This document shows positions 42,460-51,362 of a DNA stretch of 64,000 nucleotides, in pieces (position 1 is the first letter of the stretch; the number at the start of each line of letters is the position of its first letter). The position numbers and the translations under genes are program-made. The notes below the pieces were generated by a model. That model made no database searches. It saw nothing but the letters and a program-made list of their open reading frames with translations, and was not told the origin of the DNA. The stretch is from JBNGOQ01 sp050589645 (GTDB lineage Bacteria; Bacteroidota; Bacteroidia; Flavobacteriales; Flavobacteriaceae), in assembly GCF_050589645.1 (NCBI RefSeq), contig NZ_JBNGOQ010000002.1:310001-374000 (forward strand). Reading direction: 5' to 3'.

Positions 42460-44418
42460 ATGAAAAAGAGGCAGCGTAATTTAAGGGATATCGTTCCAAA
42501 ACATGGTTCTGGTGGGCATACGGACAACAACGGCCATGACCATGGCGATGCCCCGTCCAATTTTAAGACCTATTTGCCCGCCGGTTTCAGTTTTGTACTG
42601 CTGATCGTGGGAATCGCGATGGACTATGCGGATAGCGCTCCCTTTTTTGAGAACTGGGTGCGTGTGGCTTGGTATACCGTTGCGTATATTCCTGTGGGAT
42701 GGCCCGTTATCAAAGCGGGCTGGAAAAGCATTACAAGGGGCCAGTTCTTTACCGAATTCCTCCTGATGTCCCTGGCCACCTTGGGTGCCTTTGCCATAGG
42801 TGAGTATCCCGAAGGTGTTGCCGTAATGCTCTTTTATACCGTAGGCGAACTGTTTCAGCATGCCGCGGTGACCCGTGCCCGTGGCAATATCAAATCCCTG
42901 TTGGACGTACGTCCCAATACGGCTCTCGTACAACGTGGAAACGATTTTGTCTCCGTACACCCGGAAGATGTCGCCGTAGGCGAAAAAGTACAGGTGCGGG
43001 TAGGGGAGAAGGTTCCGTTGGATGGCATCCTACTTTCGGAAAAAGCTTCGCTGAATACTGCTGCTATTACTGGAGAGAGCAAACCCGACACCATTGCCCA
43101 AGGAGATGCAGTTTTCGCAGGGAGCATAAATCTTGAAAAAGTAATTGAGGTAGAGGCATTTAAATCTTTCAAGGACAGCTCCATAGCTAAAATTCTTGAT
43201 ATGGTCCAGAACGCCACCGCGCGCAAGTCAAAAACCGAACTGTTTATACGGAAATTTGCCCGCATTTACACGCCCATTGTGGTGTTTTTGGCCGTTGGAC
43301 TCACTTTCTTGCCCTATTTTTTTGTGGACGATTATGTGTTTAGGGATTGGCTCTACCGGGCGTTGATATTTCTGGTCATCTCCTGTCCCTGCGCCCTGGT
43401 GATTTCCATTCCCCTGGGGTATTTTGGGGGCTTGGGTGCAGCATCCCGAAACGGCATTCTGTTCAAGGGCGCCGCTTTCCTGGATACCATGACCAAGGTA
43501 AATACGGTGGTGATGGACAAGACGGGTACGGTTACCAAAGGGGTGTTCAAGATTAAGGAAATACGGGCGTTTAATATGGATGAAACTAGGATGATATCCT
43601 ATGTGCTGGCTATGGAGGCACAATCTACCCATCCTATAGCCCAAGCCATCATGGAGTACAACCTGCAGGCCGATGCACTTGATGCTTTTGAGGTGACTGA
43701 GCTTGCAGGCAAGGGCCTAAAGGGCAAGGTAGCCGGTGAAACGGTCCTGGTGGGCAACAAGGCGCTGATGTCTTCCCATCAAATTACAGTGCCCCAGGAG
43801 ACCGATGACATTGTGGAATCGATCGTCTTGGTGGCCATAGGAGGAACATTGGCTGGCTATATCACTATTGCCGATGAACTCAAGGAAGATGCGCATAAGA
43901 CCATAGCACAGCTTAGGCAATTGGGAATTTCTGAAATCATCATACTTTCCGGGGATAAGGATACCATTACCCAGGAGGTAGTTAAACGCTTGGGTGTGGA
44001 CTGGGCAAAAGGCGGTCTATTGCCAGGGGACAAGCTCCAGGAGGTAGAGACCTTAAAAGCAGTATCCGGTACCAAAGTGGCCTTCATTGGCGATGGTATC
44101 AACGATGCACCGGTGCTTGCTGCCAGCCATGTGGGTTTGGCCATGGGCGGTCTGGGCAGTGATGTGGCCATAGAGACCGCGGATGTGGTCATACAGACCG
44201 ATCAACCTTCTAGAATTGTCCGGGCGATTAAAATTGGGCGTTCTACCCGACGTATCGTATGGCAGAACATCACCTTGGCCTTTGGCGTAAAACTGCTGGT
44301 GTTGGTCTTAGGTGCCGGCGGACTGGCCACCATGTGGGAAGCCGTTTTCGCCGATGTAGGCGTCGCCTTATTGGCCATTTTAAATGCGGTACGATTACAG
44401 CGGATGCATTGGGATTAG
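42460..44418 (+). CDS. P1B-type ATPase, Zn/Cd/Co/Pb exporter (CadA/ZntA-like)
   Basis: A 652-residue inner-membrane pump. Motifs: GESKP, SCPCALV (Cys309-Pro310-Cys311), phosphorylated Asp353 in DKTGTVTKG, HP motif STHPIAQAI, and GDGINDAPVLA. Two residues that set Zn/Cd specificity in ZntA are at the same spacing: Lys611 (FGVKLL) and Asp632 (FADVGV). The N terminus has no HMA (CxxC) domain; a His-rich stretch (HTDNNGHDHGD, residues 20-30) stands in its place. Start set at ATG 42460 because the earlier frame start is a TTG. Ends the efflux operon. Confidence 0.92.
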   Translation: MKKRQRNLRDIVPKHGSGGHTDNNGHDHGDAPSNFKTYLPAGFSFVLLIVGIAMDYADSAPFFENWVRVAWYTVAYIPVGWPVIKAGWKSITRGQFFTEFLLMSLATLGAFAIGEYPEGVAVMLFYTVGELFQHAAVTRARGNIKSLLDVRPNTALVQRGNDFVSVHPEDVAVGEKVQVRVGEKVPLDGILLSEKASLNTAAITGESKPDTIAQGDAVFAGSINLEKVIEVEAFKSFKDSSIAKILDMVQNATARKSKTELFIRKFARIYTPIVVFLAVGLTFLPYFFVDDYVFRDWLYRALIFLVISCPCALVISIPLGYFGGLGAASRNGILFKGAAFLDTMTKVNTVVMDKTGTVTKGVFKIKEIRAFNMDETRMISYVLAMEAQSTHPIAQAIMEYNLQADALDAFEVTELAGKGLKGKVAGETVLVGNKALMSSHQITVPQETDDIVESIVLVAIGGTLAGYITIADELKEDAHKTIAQLRQLGISEIIILSGDKDTITQEVVKRLGVDWAKGGLLPGDKLQEVETLKAVSGTKVAFIGDGINDAPVLAASHVGLAMGGLGSDVAIETADVVIQTDQPSRIVRAIKIGRSTRRIVWQNITLAFGVKLLVLVLGAGGLATMWEAVFADVGVALLAILNAVRLQRMHWD

Positions 44419-44445
44419 TCGGCCGAACTTTGTTTTGTGCTTACC

Positions 44446-44925
44446 TTATTTCATTTTTATAAGTTGTCCGACTTTTTCCCAACCCGGGTCTATGTCCATA
44501 TTTACCATTAGATAAACATCTTTTTTTTCAGTCCTAAAAGCCGTTCCTCCGTGTGTCAGGTTTGCAGTAAGTTCTTCGGGTGTTAGTTTGTACATTGCCC
44601 CAGTAATGGGGTCGATTATTAACCCAATAATCCCACCAATTAATATATTTCCCAGGTACCACGCATTGAACTCTTTTGAAATAAGTGTTTCGTAGGGTTG
44701 ATAACCGTCAAGTTTTATTAGAACTTGATATTCTTGATTTCTTTTCAAACTTCTTTCTACAGGTGTTTTTCCGACCTCCACTTCGTTGATGTAAACTGTT
44801 GCCGAACTTGGTATAGAGGCTACTTTGATTGTTTGTCTTGAGCCTGAAATAATTGTTGCACAACCCATAAACAGTAGCATAGGAAAAGTTATGAGGACTT
44901 TAAAAATATTTTTCATCTGTTTCAT
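44446..44925 (-). CDS. PEGA-domain lipoprotein
   Basis: A 159-residue lipoprotein (MLLFMGCATII; Cys22). Residues ~30-70 form a PEGA domain (KVASIPSSATVYINEVEVGKTP), found in surface-associated proteins, followed by a Gly/Ile hydrophobic hairpin (LGNILIGGIIGLIIDPITG) and a short tail. Codons and flanks are markedly AT-richer than the metal operon beside it. It starts directly after the stop of the next gene on the minus strand (TAA then ATG), so the two are one operon. Confidence 0.75.
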   Translation of the reverse strand: MKQMKNIFKVLITFPMLLFMGCATIISGSRQTIKVASIPSSATVYINEVEVGKTPVERSLKRNQEYQVLIKLDGYQPYETLISKEFNAWYLGNILIGGIIGLIIDPITGAMYKLTPEELTANLTHGGTAFRTEKKDVYLMVNMDIDPGWEKVGQLIKMK

Positions 44926-45318
44926 TTAATCTAGGGTTAATTTATATTGTGATAAAGTTGAAACATCTCCAACGTATTTGTATAGCTCTATTTTTAACCG
45001 ATAACAACTGCTCCATAAATCCGGTGTTTTTTTATCAATGACCTTTGCAATATTTGCTCCGTTTTTTCTTGCCTCATTTCTTACTCTAGTCATTAGACTA
45101 TTAAAACTGCAATCTGTTGAAAAGCCCGAATCTTGAAACCTTAGGTCTCCAACCTTGATAATATTATTTGGCAATTCATGGTGGACATCTAGAAGAGCAA
45201 CTTTTTCTTCAACGGACAATTTTAGTTGAGGGTTAATAAGATTAGATGAAATTTTTGGTCCACAATTTGTCAATCCAACTGCCATTATCACAAACAGAAT
45301 TTGAGTCATTTGTTTCAT
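44926..45318 (-). CDS. Putative lipoprotein, unknown function
   Basis: A 130-residue lipoprotein (ILFVIMAVGLTNCGPK; Cys17 or so). No known domain; VGDLRFQDSGFSTDCSFNSLMTRVRNEARKNGANI resembles the short alpha/beta fold of secreted lipoproteins seen in several Bacteroidota. AT-rich, like its partner. Start set at 45318 because it begins the signal; the frame is open to 45381. The stop abuts the PEGA gene. Confidence 0.6.
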   Translation of the reverse strand: MKQMTQILFVIMAVGLTNCGPKISSNLINPQLKLSVEEKVALLDVHHELPNNIIKVGDLRFQDSGFSTDCSFNSLMTRVRNEARKNGANIAKVIDKKTPDLWSSCYRLKIELYKYVGDVSTLSQYKLTLD

Positions 45319-45381
45319 TTTTGTTTTTAGTTTGTAATGATTAATATCCAAGATTGAGTTAGTGCCATTATGTGCTCTCAA

Positions 45382-45707
45382 AAACGAAACTCGTGATTAA
45401 AGACTTAAAACGAAAAACCAACGTAATACTCGGGAATATTCGGTGATAGGCGGGAAAAATGAAATAATATGGTAGTACTATCTAGCACTGCCTATCTTGG
45501 ATTAAAAATGGGAAGTTCCTTTTTTCAGTTGAACTTAGCGAACTTACCTACAGGAAATACCGGAATTGGTGCAATTTTAGTTTTTGGTCAAGTTCCTAAA
45601 ACTTGGTGCATGCTTGTTCACTCCTTAAGGTGTTTTTTAGTGTAGGTAGGACGTGTAACATACACCTTGCTGTTCAGCATACGTGAAGGACAATAACCAC
45701 CATGACA
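45382..45707. other. AT-rich gap without recognisable genes
   Basis: These 326 bp between the lipoprotein pair and the propeller gene show no convincing frame, RNA or repeat of the kinds found in the other gaps. The DNA is AT-rich, like the adjacent lipoprotein pair. Confidence 0.4.
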
Positions 45708-47510
45708 TTAGAAGGTATACACCCAAATATCCTTGCTACCTTTTTGCACACTGAAGATAATGCTCTTGCCATCTACCGTCCATTTGGGCGAGGTCTCCCG
45801 ATAACGGTCATTGGTCAACCGTTGCGCGGGCCCACCATCCCTGTGCATGATATAGATATCCGTGGTTTTCTCCGCATTGTTGTCCGATAAAAAAACGATC
45901 TGTTCACCATCCGGGGAGTAATTGGCGTCCCATCCGTTAACCAGCTCGTGCGCAATAGGCTCCTGACTGCCCCCGGCAACAGGCATCCTATAGATCTTGT
46001 TTTGTCCGCCCAGATTGCTGTGGAACAGAAAGTGCGCTCCATTGACCGATACATCGGTAGGTATCCCATCGGCCGGGGATTCAAAAAGCGGTTGCCGCTC
46101 ACCAGTGGGCAAATTGAGCTTCCAGATGTCATAGGCATAATTGGCCACACTATCATAGGCGTAAATGATTTCTTTGTCGTACGCAGTCCAAATAAAATGG
46201 CGTACCCCTCCAAAATCGGTTACTTGCAAAGAATCGGTCCCGTCCAGGGAAGCGGTGATAATGTTATTGGTCACTATGGATCCGCCCGGACTCTGAACTA
46301 GGCCCAATCGCTTTGTGGTATGGGAAAACTGGGGACGGGTCTGTCCTTGGTAACCGGCCAAAAAGGGGCTGGTTTCCCCCGTACCCAGATGTAAGAGCAT
46401 AATATTGGATTCGCTTCCCGCACCCTTGGTCACGTAAGCTATATAATTCCCTTCCGGATCTATCGCTGGGAATTCCTCGGCCTGGGCCGAGTCGGTCAAT
46501 CTTCTAATATTGCCCGAAGCGATGGTTATCTGGTACAGATGGGGTTCTTCCAGATTGGCGGAATAAGCCAATTTGGTACGGTCCGGCGACCATAAGGGCC
46601 AACCCTCCTTTAATTTTTCACCGATATGTAGGTGTCTTAGGCTGTCCGACCCAAAATGGTACACATAAAGGTCGTTGAGGCCATCGCGCTTGGAAATAAA
46701 GACCACTTCCTCCCCATCTGGGGAAAAGACGGGTCCGTAATCTTCTACGATGTGGTCCGATACCCTTTTTAGACCCGTGCCTGGGAAGTTGGCCACCCAT
46801 ACCTCCGTCATTTCCGTGCCCCAAGTGGAATAGAAAAGGACCCCATCGCCCTTGGGCGACCAATGGGGGTACCATTCGTGACCGGCATGCTGTGTTATAT
46901 TGATCAGCTCCTTCCCGTCTACGGAAATCGCAAACAGATCCTCTATTGGCCCACCCCGCTTATTATAGCCCACGTAGCGTCCATCAGGAGAAAAACCAAA
47001 ATGCACCTCTCGGCCCGGTTCGTGCGTGAGTCTTGTAAATTTGGCGGTTTTCAGTTCATAGAGGTAGATATCTTCGGAACTGCCGTCATTTCCATTCAGG
47101 ACAATACGCTTCCCGTCGGGCGACCATCCGGGCTTGTACAGAGCCGCCCCTTCCAACTGCACCAAGGTCCTTTGCTTTGAAGCAAGCTCATGAATGGTGA
47201 TATAGGTCCTGGACTTAGCGGTAACGGTATAAGCCAGCATTTTGCCATTTGGGGACCAGGTCGGTCGGCTTTCCCGACCTTCCGATTTTGTAATTTGCAG
47301 GGGGGGCTCGTCCTCCTCGATGGACTTCAAGTAAATATCACAGTTGCCTTTTTGGCAAAAGCTAAAGGCAATACGATCTCCGTTGGGGGAAAAGGCCAGC
47401 TGTTCCTCTTCGCCCTCCATGTCGGTTAAACGCAATACCTCTCCTGCCCGGTAGGGACCGTTGCAGGCCAGCAAGATGACCATAAGCATGGGAAAGAGTG
47501 GTTTTTTCAT
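45708..47510 (-). CDS. TolB-like WD40/beta-propeller lipoprotein
   Basis: A 600-residue lipoprotein (VILLACNGP; Cys16) made almost wholly of TolB/PD40-type propeller repeats: FSPNGDRIAFSFC, WSPNGKMLAYTV, WSPDGKRIVLNG, FSPDGRYVGYNK, WSPKGDGVLFYS, FSPDGEEVVFIS, YSPDGEQIVFLS, WTVDGKSIIFSV. Roughly a dozen blades suggest two joined propellers. Function unknown; such proteins bind peptides or glycans or support peptidases. No peptidase domain is attached. Confidence 0.85.
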   Translation of the reverse strand: MKKPLFPMLMVILLACNGPYRAGEVLRLTDMEGEEEQLAFSPNGDRIAFSFCQKGNCDIYLKSIEEDEPPLQITKSEGRESRPTWSPNGKMLAYTVTAKSRTYITIHELASKQRTLVQLEGAALYKPGWSPDGKRIVLNGNDGSSEDIYLYELKTAKFTRLTHEPGREVHFGFSPDGRYVGYNKRGGPIEDLFAISVDGKELINITQHAGHEWYPHWSPKGDGVLFYSTWGTEMTEVWVANFPGTGLKRVSDHIVEDYGPVFSPDGEEVVFISKRDGLNDLYVYHFGSDSLRHLHIGEKLKEGWPLWSPDRTKLAYSANLEEPHLYQITIASGNIRRLTDSAQAEEFPAIDPEGNYIAYVTKGAGSESNIMLLHLGTGETSPFLAGYQGQTRPQFSHTTKRLGLVQSPGGSIVTNNIITASLDGTDSLQVTDFGGVRHFIWTAYDKEIIYAYDSVANYAYDIWKLNLPTGERQPLFESPADGIPTDVSVNGAHFLFHSNLGGQNKIYRMPVAGGSQEPIAHELVNGWDANYSPDGEQIVFLSDNNAEKTTDIYIMHRDGGPAQRLTNDRYRETSPKWTVDGKSIIFSVQKGSKDIWVYTF

Positions 47511-47771
47511 CGGGTCAGATTACTTGGTATAGCAAGACATCTTGGTTATCAAGTACAAAAAAGCAGAAATTTTACCAGGCCGCTACGCTGTTCCGGAATC
47601 AATTTGTACGGATACATCCAAAGGGACGATTTGAATGAAGAATTACGGATGTAGAATTGGGAGTATACAGTTCAAAAGGCCCTCACCTCGGTCCTTTTCC
47701 AGGGGGGAGTGGAGACATCTCGGCATAAGTATGGGGATAAAAACCCTTTCTCACTGGGGCATAATGCTCTT

Positions 47772-47864
47772 TTGCTACCCTTCCGACCCCAACGCTCGCT
47801 ATGCTCGGTCGGGGCCACCTTCCCTTAACAAAGGGAAGGAGCTACTGGGAACCACGAATGATGA
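47772..47864. repeat. Long dispersed repeat block, copy 1
   Basis: Aligns over its whole ~93 bp with 53841-53934, with scattered substitutions and one 1-bp length difference. Internal dyads: GACCCCAACGCTCGC...GGTCGGGG-like arms and TTCCCTTAACAAAGGGAA. Ends in ACCACGAATGATGAA in both copies. Origin unknown. Confidence 0.75.
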
Positions 47865-47927
47865 ATTCCGAATACGGAACTTAGTATTTAACACTTACAA
47901 CTATCACCTGCCCGCTGCCTGAAGTTT

Positions 47928-48040
47928 GAGATTCTTCGCCTCGCGATGCTCCCTGCCCTCCGTAGGAGACTTCGGAAGGTGGGCGTTCTGAATCACAATA
48001 CGCATTGATTTGTCATTCCGAGCCTGCGAGGAATCTTTAG
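47928..48040. repeat. REP-like palindromic element, second copy
   Basis: Starts GAGATTCTTCGC, ends with the same 32 bp as 33619-33650. The arms are separated by a longer, GC-rich centre (~47941-47990) than in the first copy. The two copies differ in the middle, so the ends are the conserved part. Confidence 0.7.
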
Positions 48041-48175
48041 TATCAGTCTACACGGGAAGAGGGAACGGGCAATAGCGAAGAGAACATAACCCATGGTCTA
48101 ACACTTGGCATTAAACACCGAGTGCTACCATCCATTGTGCATAATGCAATTCATCATTCATAACTCATAATTCAC

Positions 48176-48322
48176 ACTGTCAACTGTTTCACGTTTCTCG
48201 TTTACTGCTAATTGATAATTGATTATTGTTCATTGACCACTGCCCACTGCTTACTGTTTCATGTTTCTCGGTTATTGTTCATTGATTATTGTCAACTGTC
48301 CACTGCTAACTGCCAACTGTTT
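48176..48322. repeat. Heptamer tract (AYTGNNN), 21 units in exact phase
   Basis: Twenty-one consecutive 7-bp units without a single slip, e.g. ACTGTCA, ACTGTTT, CACGTTT, CTCGTTT, ACTGCTA, ATTGATA, ATTGATT, ATTGTTC, ATTGACC, ACTGCCC. Most begin A(C/T)TG; a few carry CACG, CATG or CTCG. Five more units follow at 48358-48392 (ATTGTTA, ATTGGTC, ATTGTTA, ATTGTTC, ACTGCTG). Confidence 0.88.
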
Positions 48323-48494
48323 ACCAATAACCCCGCTTCGCTCTTCCCTAATCCCTCATTGTTAATTGGTCATTGTTAATTGTTCACTGCTGATACCTCC
48401 ATCAACCCATATTGTAAATAAACGAATGCATCACTTTGATTAACTTTACGGGAAAATACAAAGAGGACCAACACATTTTTGCTACCCTTACAGG

Positions 48495-49250
48495 ATGAAG
48501 ACCAGAAATTTTATCGCCCTAACCCTGTCCATGGCCATGCTATTGGCTCTACTCATCTATTGGAGGGAATACCAGACTCGAGATCAGGTAGCGCTCTTCC
48601 ACGTACTAGCGTGGCAGATTGGGATCTGGGCCCCATGGATTCTCGGCTTTAAGTTAATGGAACGTATCATTGCGAAGACCCGAAAGCTTCAATTTGGAAT
48701 AGTCATCGTATTGGGTTCGGCCGTGGTCTGGGTAGTTTTGCATTATGGATGGTTTTTTTTTCTGAGCTCTACGATTAGCCCGTATCTGAACCTGCCCGGC
48801 TCCAGGTTTGGGGTATACCGCTACTTCTTTATTTTCTGGACCCTGATAGACATTGGTCTTATGTGGTTCGTTATAGATAAACTATGGAAGCTTGAACTTG
48901 AGGAAACGGCTCCACCGGTACTATTTGAACTTACAAGGGGGAACAACAAATATTTTTGCAGTCCTGCACAAATCCACTTGTTGGCGGCCGAAAACTACTA
49001 TACCAGGTTATTTACCAGTGAGGGCGTTTTTGTAATGCGAAAACCCTTAAAATATTTCCATGATCTGCTTCCCACGAACGCCTTTAGGAAAATCCATAGA
49101 TCTACGATCATAAATGTAAACCAGGTATCCGAACTCGCCAAGGGTAATGACCAGGGCTTGGAGGTAATTATGAAGGATGGCACAAGGCGGCGGGTCAGTA
49201 GAAGTTATGTTAAGGAAATCACCCAATTTTTTAAGGATAGGACCTATTAG
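48495..49250 (+). CDS. Membrane-bound LytTR transcriptional regulator
   Basis: A 251-residue protein with four transmembrane segments (about residues 7-25, 37-55, 71-92, 107-127) and a C-terminal LytTR domain (about 150-250: IHLLAAENYYTRLFTSEG, AFRKIHRSTIINVNQVSEL). No receiver domain. Architecture equals that of the gene at 13659-14393, so it is a paralogous one-component regulator. The gene starts directly after the repeat-rich gap. Confidence 0.88.
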   Translation: MKTRNFIALTLSMAMLLALLIYWREYQTRDQVALFHVLAWQIGIWAPWILGFKLMERIIAKTRKLQFGIVIVLGSAVVWVVLHYGWFFFLSSTISPYLNLPGSRFGVYRYFFIFWTLIDIGLMWFVIDKLWKLELEETAPPVLFELTRGNNKYFCSPAQIHLLAAENYYTRLFTSEGVFVMRKPLKYFHDLLPTNAFRKIHRSTIINVNQVSELAKGNDQGLEVIMKDGTRRRVSRSYVKEITQFFKDRTY

Positions 49251-49314
49251 CGCCGTTCGCTATCAAAATCCCGACCGTTTACTGCAACAGCTGTTTTCCA
49301 CTTGCCTTATTGGC

Positions 49315-49322
49315 TAAGTTTG
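49315..49322 (+). promoter_or_regulatory. Possible -7 element for the molybdenum hydroxylase operon
   Basis: TAAGTTTG fits the TAnnTTTG -7 consensus of Bacteroidota and lies 80 bp before the ATG at 49402. The -33 side is poor (no TTG at the usual distance), so support is limited. Confidence 0.3.
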
Positions 49323-49401
49323 ATAGTGGATTCCAAGGTTGTACATATCCTGAAAAATGTGCCTGAACCTTGCCGAACCACATTAAAATTTGAACACAGC
49401 T

Positions 49402-49866
49402 ATGCCGTCCTACACCTTAAGGATCAATAATGTCAAGAAAACCGTTTCTACGGACCCGGATACCCCTTTGCTGTGGGTTTTACGCGACCTCCTTGACCTG
49501 ACAGGGACAAAATTTGGTTGCGGAAAGGGCCTCTGCGGCGCTTGTACGGTGCAGTATAAGGGAAATCCCGTACGGTCCTGTACCTTGGCCATCAGTTCGG
49601 CCCTGGAGGGTGATATCCTCACTATTGAAGGACTCTCACCTAAGGAGGACCACCCTGTGCAACGCGCTTGGGTGGAACTTGACGTACCGCAATGTGGCTA
49701 TTGCCAATCTGGTCAGATCATGGAAGCTGCGGCCTTGCTCTCCAAAAACGAAAACCTCACAGATAATGATATCAACGCTGCCATGGAAGGGCATATTTGC
49801 CGTTGTGGGACCTATTCACGTATACGCAAGGCAATTCACTTGGCAGCAGGCAAATTAGAGAAATAA
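49402..49866 (+). CDS. iorA: 2Fe-2S subunit of a molybdenum hydroxylase (IorA-like)
   Basis: A 154-residue small subunit of the xanthine oxidase family. Plant-type cluster ligands Cys40, Cys45, Cys48 and Cys60 (CGKGLCGACTVQ), and second-cluster ligands Cys98, Cys101, Cys133 and Cys135 (QCGYCQSGQ; HICRCGTY) are all present. Passes electrons from the Mo centre of the large subunit encoded further on. Start at ATG 49402, as the longer frame begins with TTG. Overlaps the next gene by 1 bp (TAATG). Confidence 0.92.
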   Translation: MPSYTLRINNVKKTVSTDPDTPLLWVLRDLLDLTGTKFGCGKGLCGACTVQYKGNPVRSCTLAISSALEGDILTIEGLSPKEDHPVQRAWVELDVPQCGYCQSGQIMEAAALLSKNENLTDNDINAAMEGHICRCGTYSRIRKAIHLAAGKLEK

Positions 49867-51362
49867 TGCGCATGTTGTTACTTCTTGCATTGGTCTGTAC
49901 CGCTCTGAAATCCCACGGGCAGGATCCACAATTTAATCGAGCCCTATCTTTTACAGACCTTCAGGGTTCCAGAGGGGTTTCCGTGGCCGATCTTGATGGC
50001 AATGGACGCCAGGATATTGTTGTGGCCAACCAGGTAGATTCCCTAAAACTCTTGGGAAATACAATCTATTTCAATTACGACGACGGGTTTCGAAAATTGG
50101 CGATCGCTGATGGTAATGTGCATGCTTGGAGCGAATCCGTGCATACAGTAGATGTGGACAACGACCATGACCTTGATCTCTTTTTTACCACCCAATTCGG
50201 AACGCCCAATCTGTTGTATTTGAACGATGGCGCTGGAAAATTTTCCCAAGTGAAGGCTGGAGATTTGGCTACGGACCTGACCAATTCGCCCGGCGCCTGC
50301 TGGTGCGATTATGATTTGGATGGCGATATGGACGTCTTTGTGGTCAACAGGGATGGCGCGGACGACCAACTTTATATAAACAAGGGCAAGGGGATTTTTA
50401 CCAAGGCAGGCAACGGCCCCTGGAAGGGGAATGAAGGCGATGGTCGATCTTGTGCCTGGGGCGATCTCAATGGGGATGGGAAGCCGGATCTTTATGTGGC
50501 GAATTTTGTAATCAATAAAAATGGGCAAGTACAGGGAAAACATCGGAACTACCTGTATATGAATTCCGTGGATGGAACCTTTGTAGAACGGCGGACGGGG
50601 GTTCTTGTGGAAGAGACGAATGCTTCCTACGGTGTTTCCTTTGTGGATTATGATTACGACCGCGATTTGGATATTTACGTGACCAATGTGTCGGTCGCCG
50701 ACGAGAATGCTTTTTATGAAAACTTAGGCACCGGCACCTTCGAGAAGTTGACAAGCAGTGGAATCGCCTATGAAATCCATAGACCCTCCAAGGGACAGAC
50801 TTGGGGCGACTTTAACAATGATGGTTGGTTGGATCTTTACGTTGCCAACGGAACCGAGAGCTATCCGGAGATTCAGAACTTTTTCTTTTTGGGAACGGCC
50901 GACTATGCGTTCAAACGGATTTATAATACCCTTCCCGCCATTGACGGCCATATATCCGCAGGTACCGCCTCAGGGGATTTTGACAATGACGGATCGTTGG
51001 ATTTGTTTGTCTGCAATTGGGGTGGGGAGGCCGAGCCCAATGATTGCTATATGAACCTGAACCAAGGCAACCAATGGATCAAACTTCACTTACGGGGAAA
51101 GGTGTCAAACAGCTATGGCATAGGCAGTTGGATAAAGCTTACCCTGGATGATGGCAGGGTGCAGACACGATATTTTGCCAGGGAAACAGGTTATGGCAGC
51201 GAAAATGCCCCCGAGATTCATTTTGGCATAGGTCCTTCGGCCAAAATCAAGACCCTAGAGATCGAATGGCCTTCAGGCCAAAAACAATCGACCACGGAGG
51301 TAGTGCCAAACACGGTGTATGAGGCTATTGAAGGAAAAGAATTTAAACGCATTGGGATATGA
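49866..51362 (+). CDS. Secreted FG-GAP/ASPIC-UnbV repeat protein
   Basis: A 498-residue protein with a signal peptide (MRMLLLLALVCTALKSHGQ) and a beta-propeller of FG-GAP/VCBS-like repeats, each with a Ca2+-binding acidic loop (DLDGNGRQDIVVAN, DVDNDHDLDLFF, DYDLDGDMDVFVVN, DLNGDGKPDLYVAN, DFDNDGSLDLFVCN), and a C-terminal ASPIC/UnbV domain (LEIEWPSGQKQSTTEV). Unusual in sitting between the two subunit genes of a Mo enzyme, in tight overlap with both (1 bp and 4 bp), which implies joint expression. Function inferred only as extracytoplasmic binding. Confidence 0.9.
   Translation: MRMLLLLALVCTALKSHGQDPQFNRALSFTDLQGSRGVSVADLDGNGRQDIVVANQVDSLKLLGNTIYFNYDDGFRKLAIADGNVHAWSESVHTVDVDNDHDLDLFFTTQFGTPNLLYLNDGAGKFSQVKAGDLATDLTNSPGACWCDYDLDGDMDVFVVNRDGADDQLYINKGKGIFTKAGNGPWKGNEGDGRSCAWGDLNGDGKPDLYVANFVINKNGQVQGKHRNYLYMNSVDGTFVERRTGVLVEETNASYGVSFVDYDYDRDLDIYVTNVSVADENAFYENLGTGTFEKLTSSGIAYEIHRPSKGQTWGDFNNDGWLDLYVANGTESYPEIQNFFFLGTADYAFKRIYNTLPAIDGHISAGTASGDFDNDGSLDLFVCNWGGEAEPNDCYMNLNQGNQWIKLHLRGKVSNSYGIGSWIKLTLDDGRVQTRYFARETGYGSENAPEIHFGIGPSAKIKTLEIEWPSGQKQSTTEVVPNTVYEAIEGKEFKRIGI

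Larger units (their letters stand above)
47511..48494. other. 984-bp gene-free gap rich in repeats
   Basis: No protein or RNA gene seen. Contents, left to right: non-repetitive DNA; a block shared with the 53.6-54.2 kb gap (47772-47864); a REP-like element (47928-48040); heptamer tracts (48176-48322, 48358-48392). A 95-codon frame at 47635-47922 crosses these repeats and is rejected. The LytTR gene starts right after. Confidence 0.8.

Noticed and set aside
44446..45381. Phage or insertion-sequence remnant
   Set aside because: AT-rich composition alone; no integrase, transposase or terminal inverted repeats were seen.
47635..47922. 95-codon frame in the 47.5-48.5 kb gap
   Set aside because: It crosses dispersed repeats shared with another gap, so the frame is a by-product of repeat sequence.
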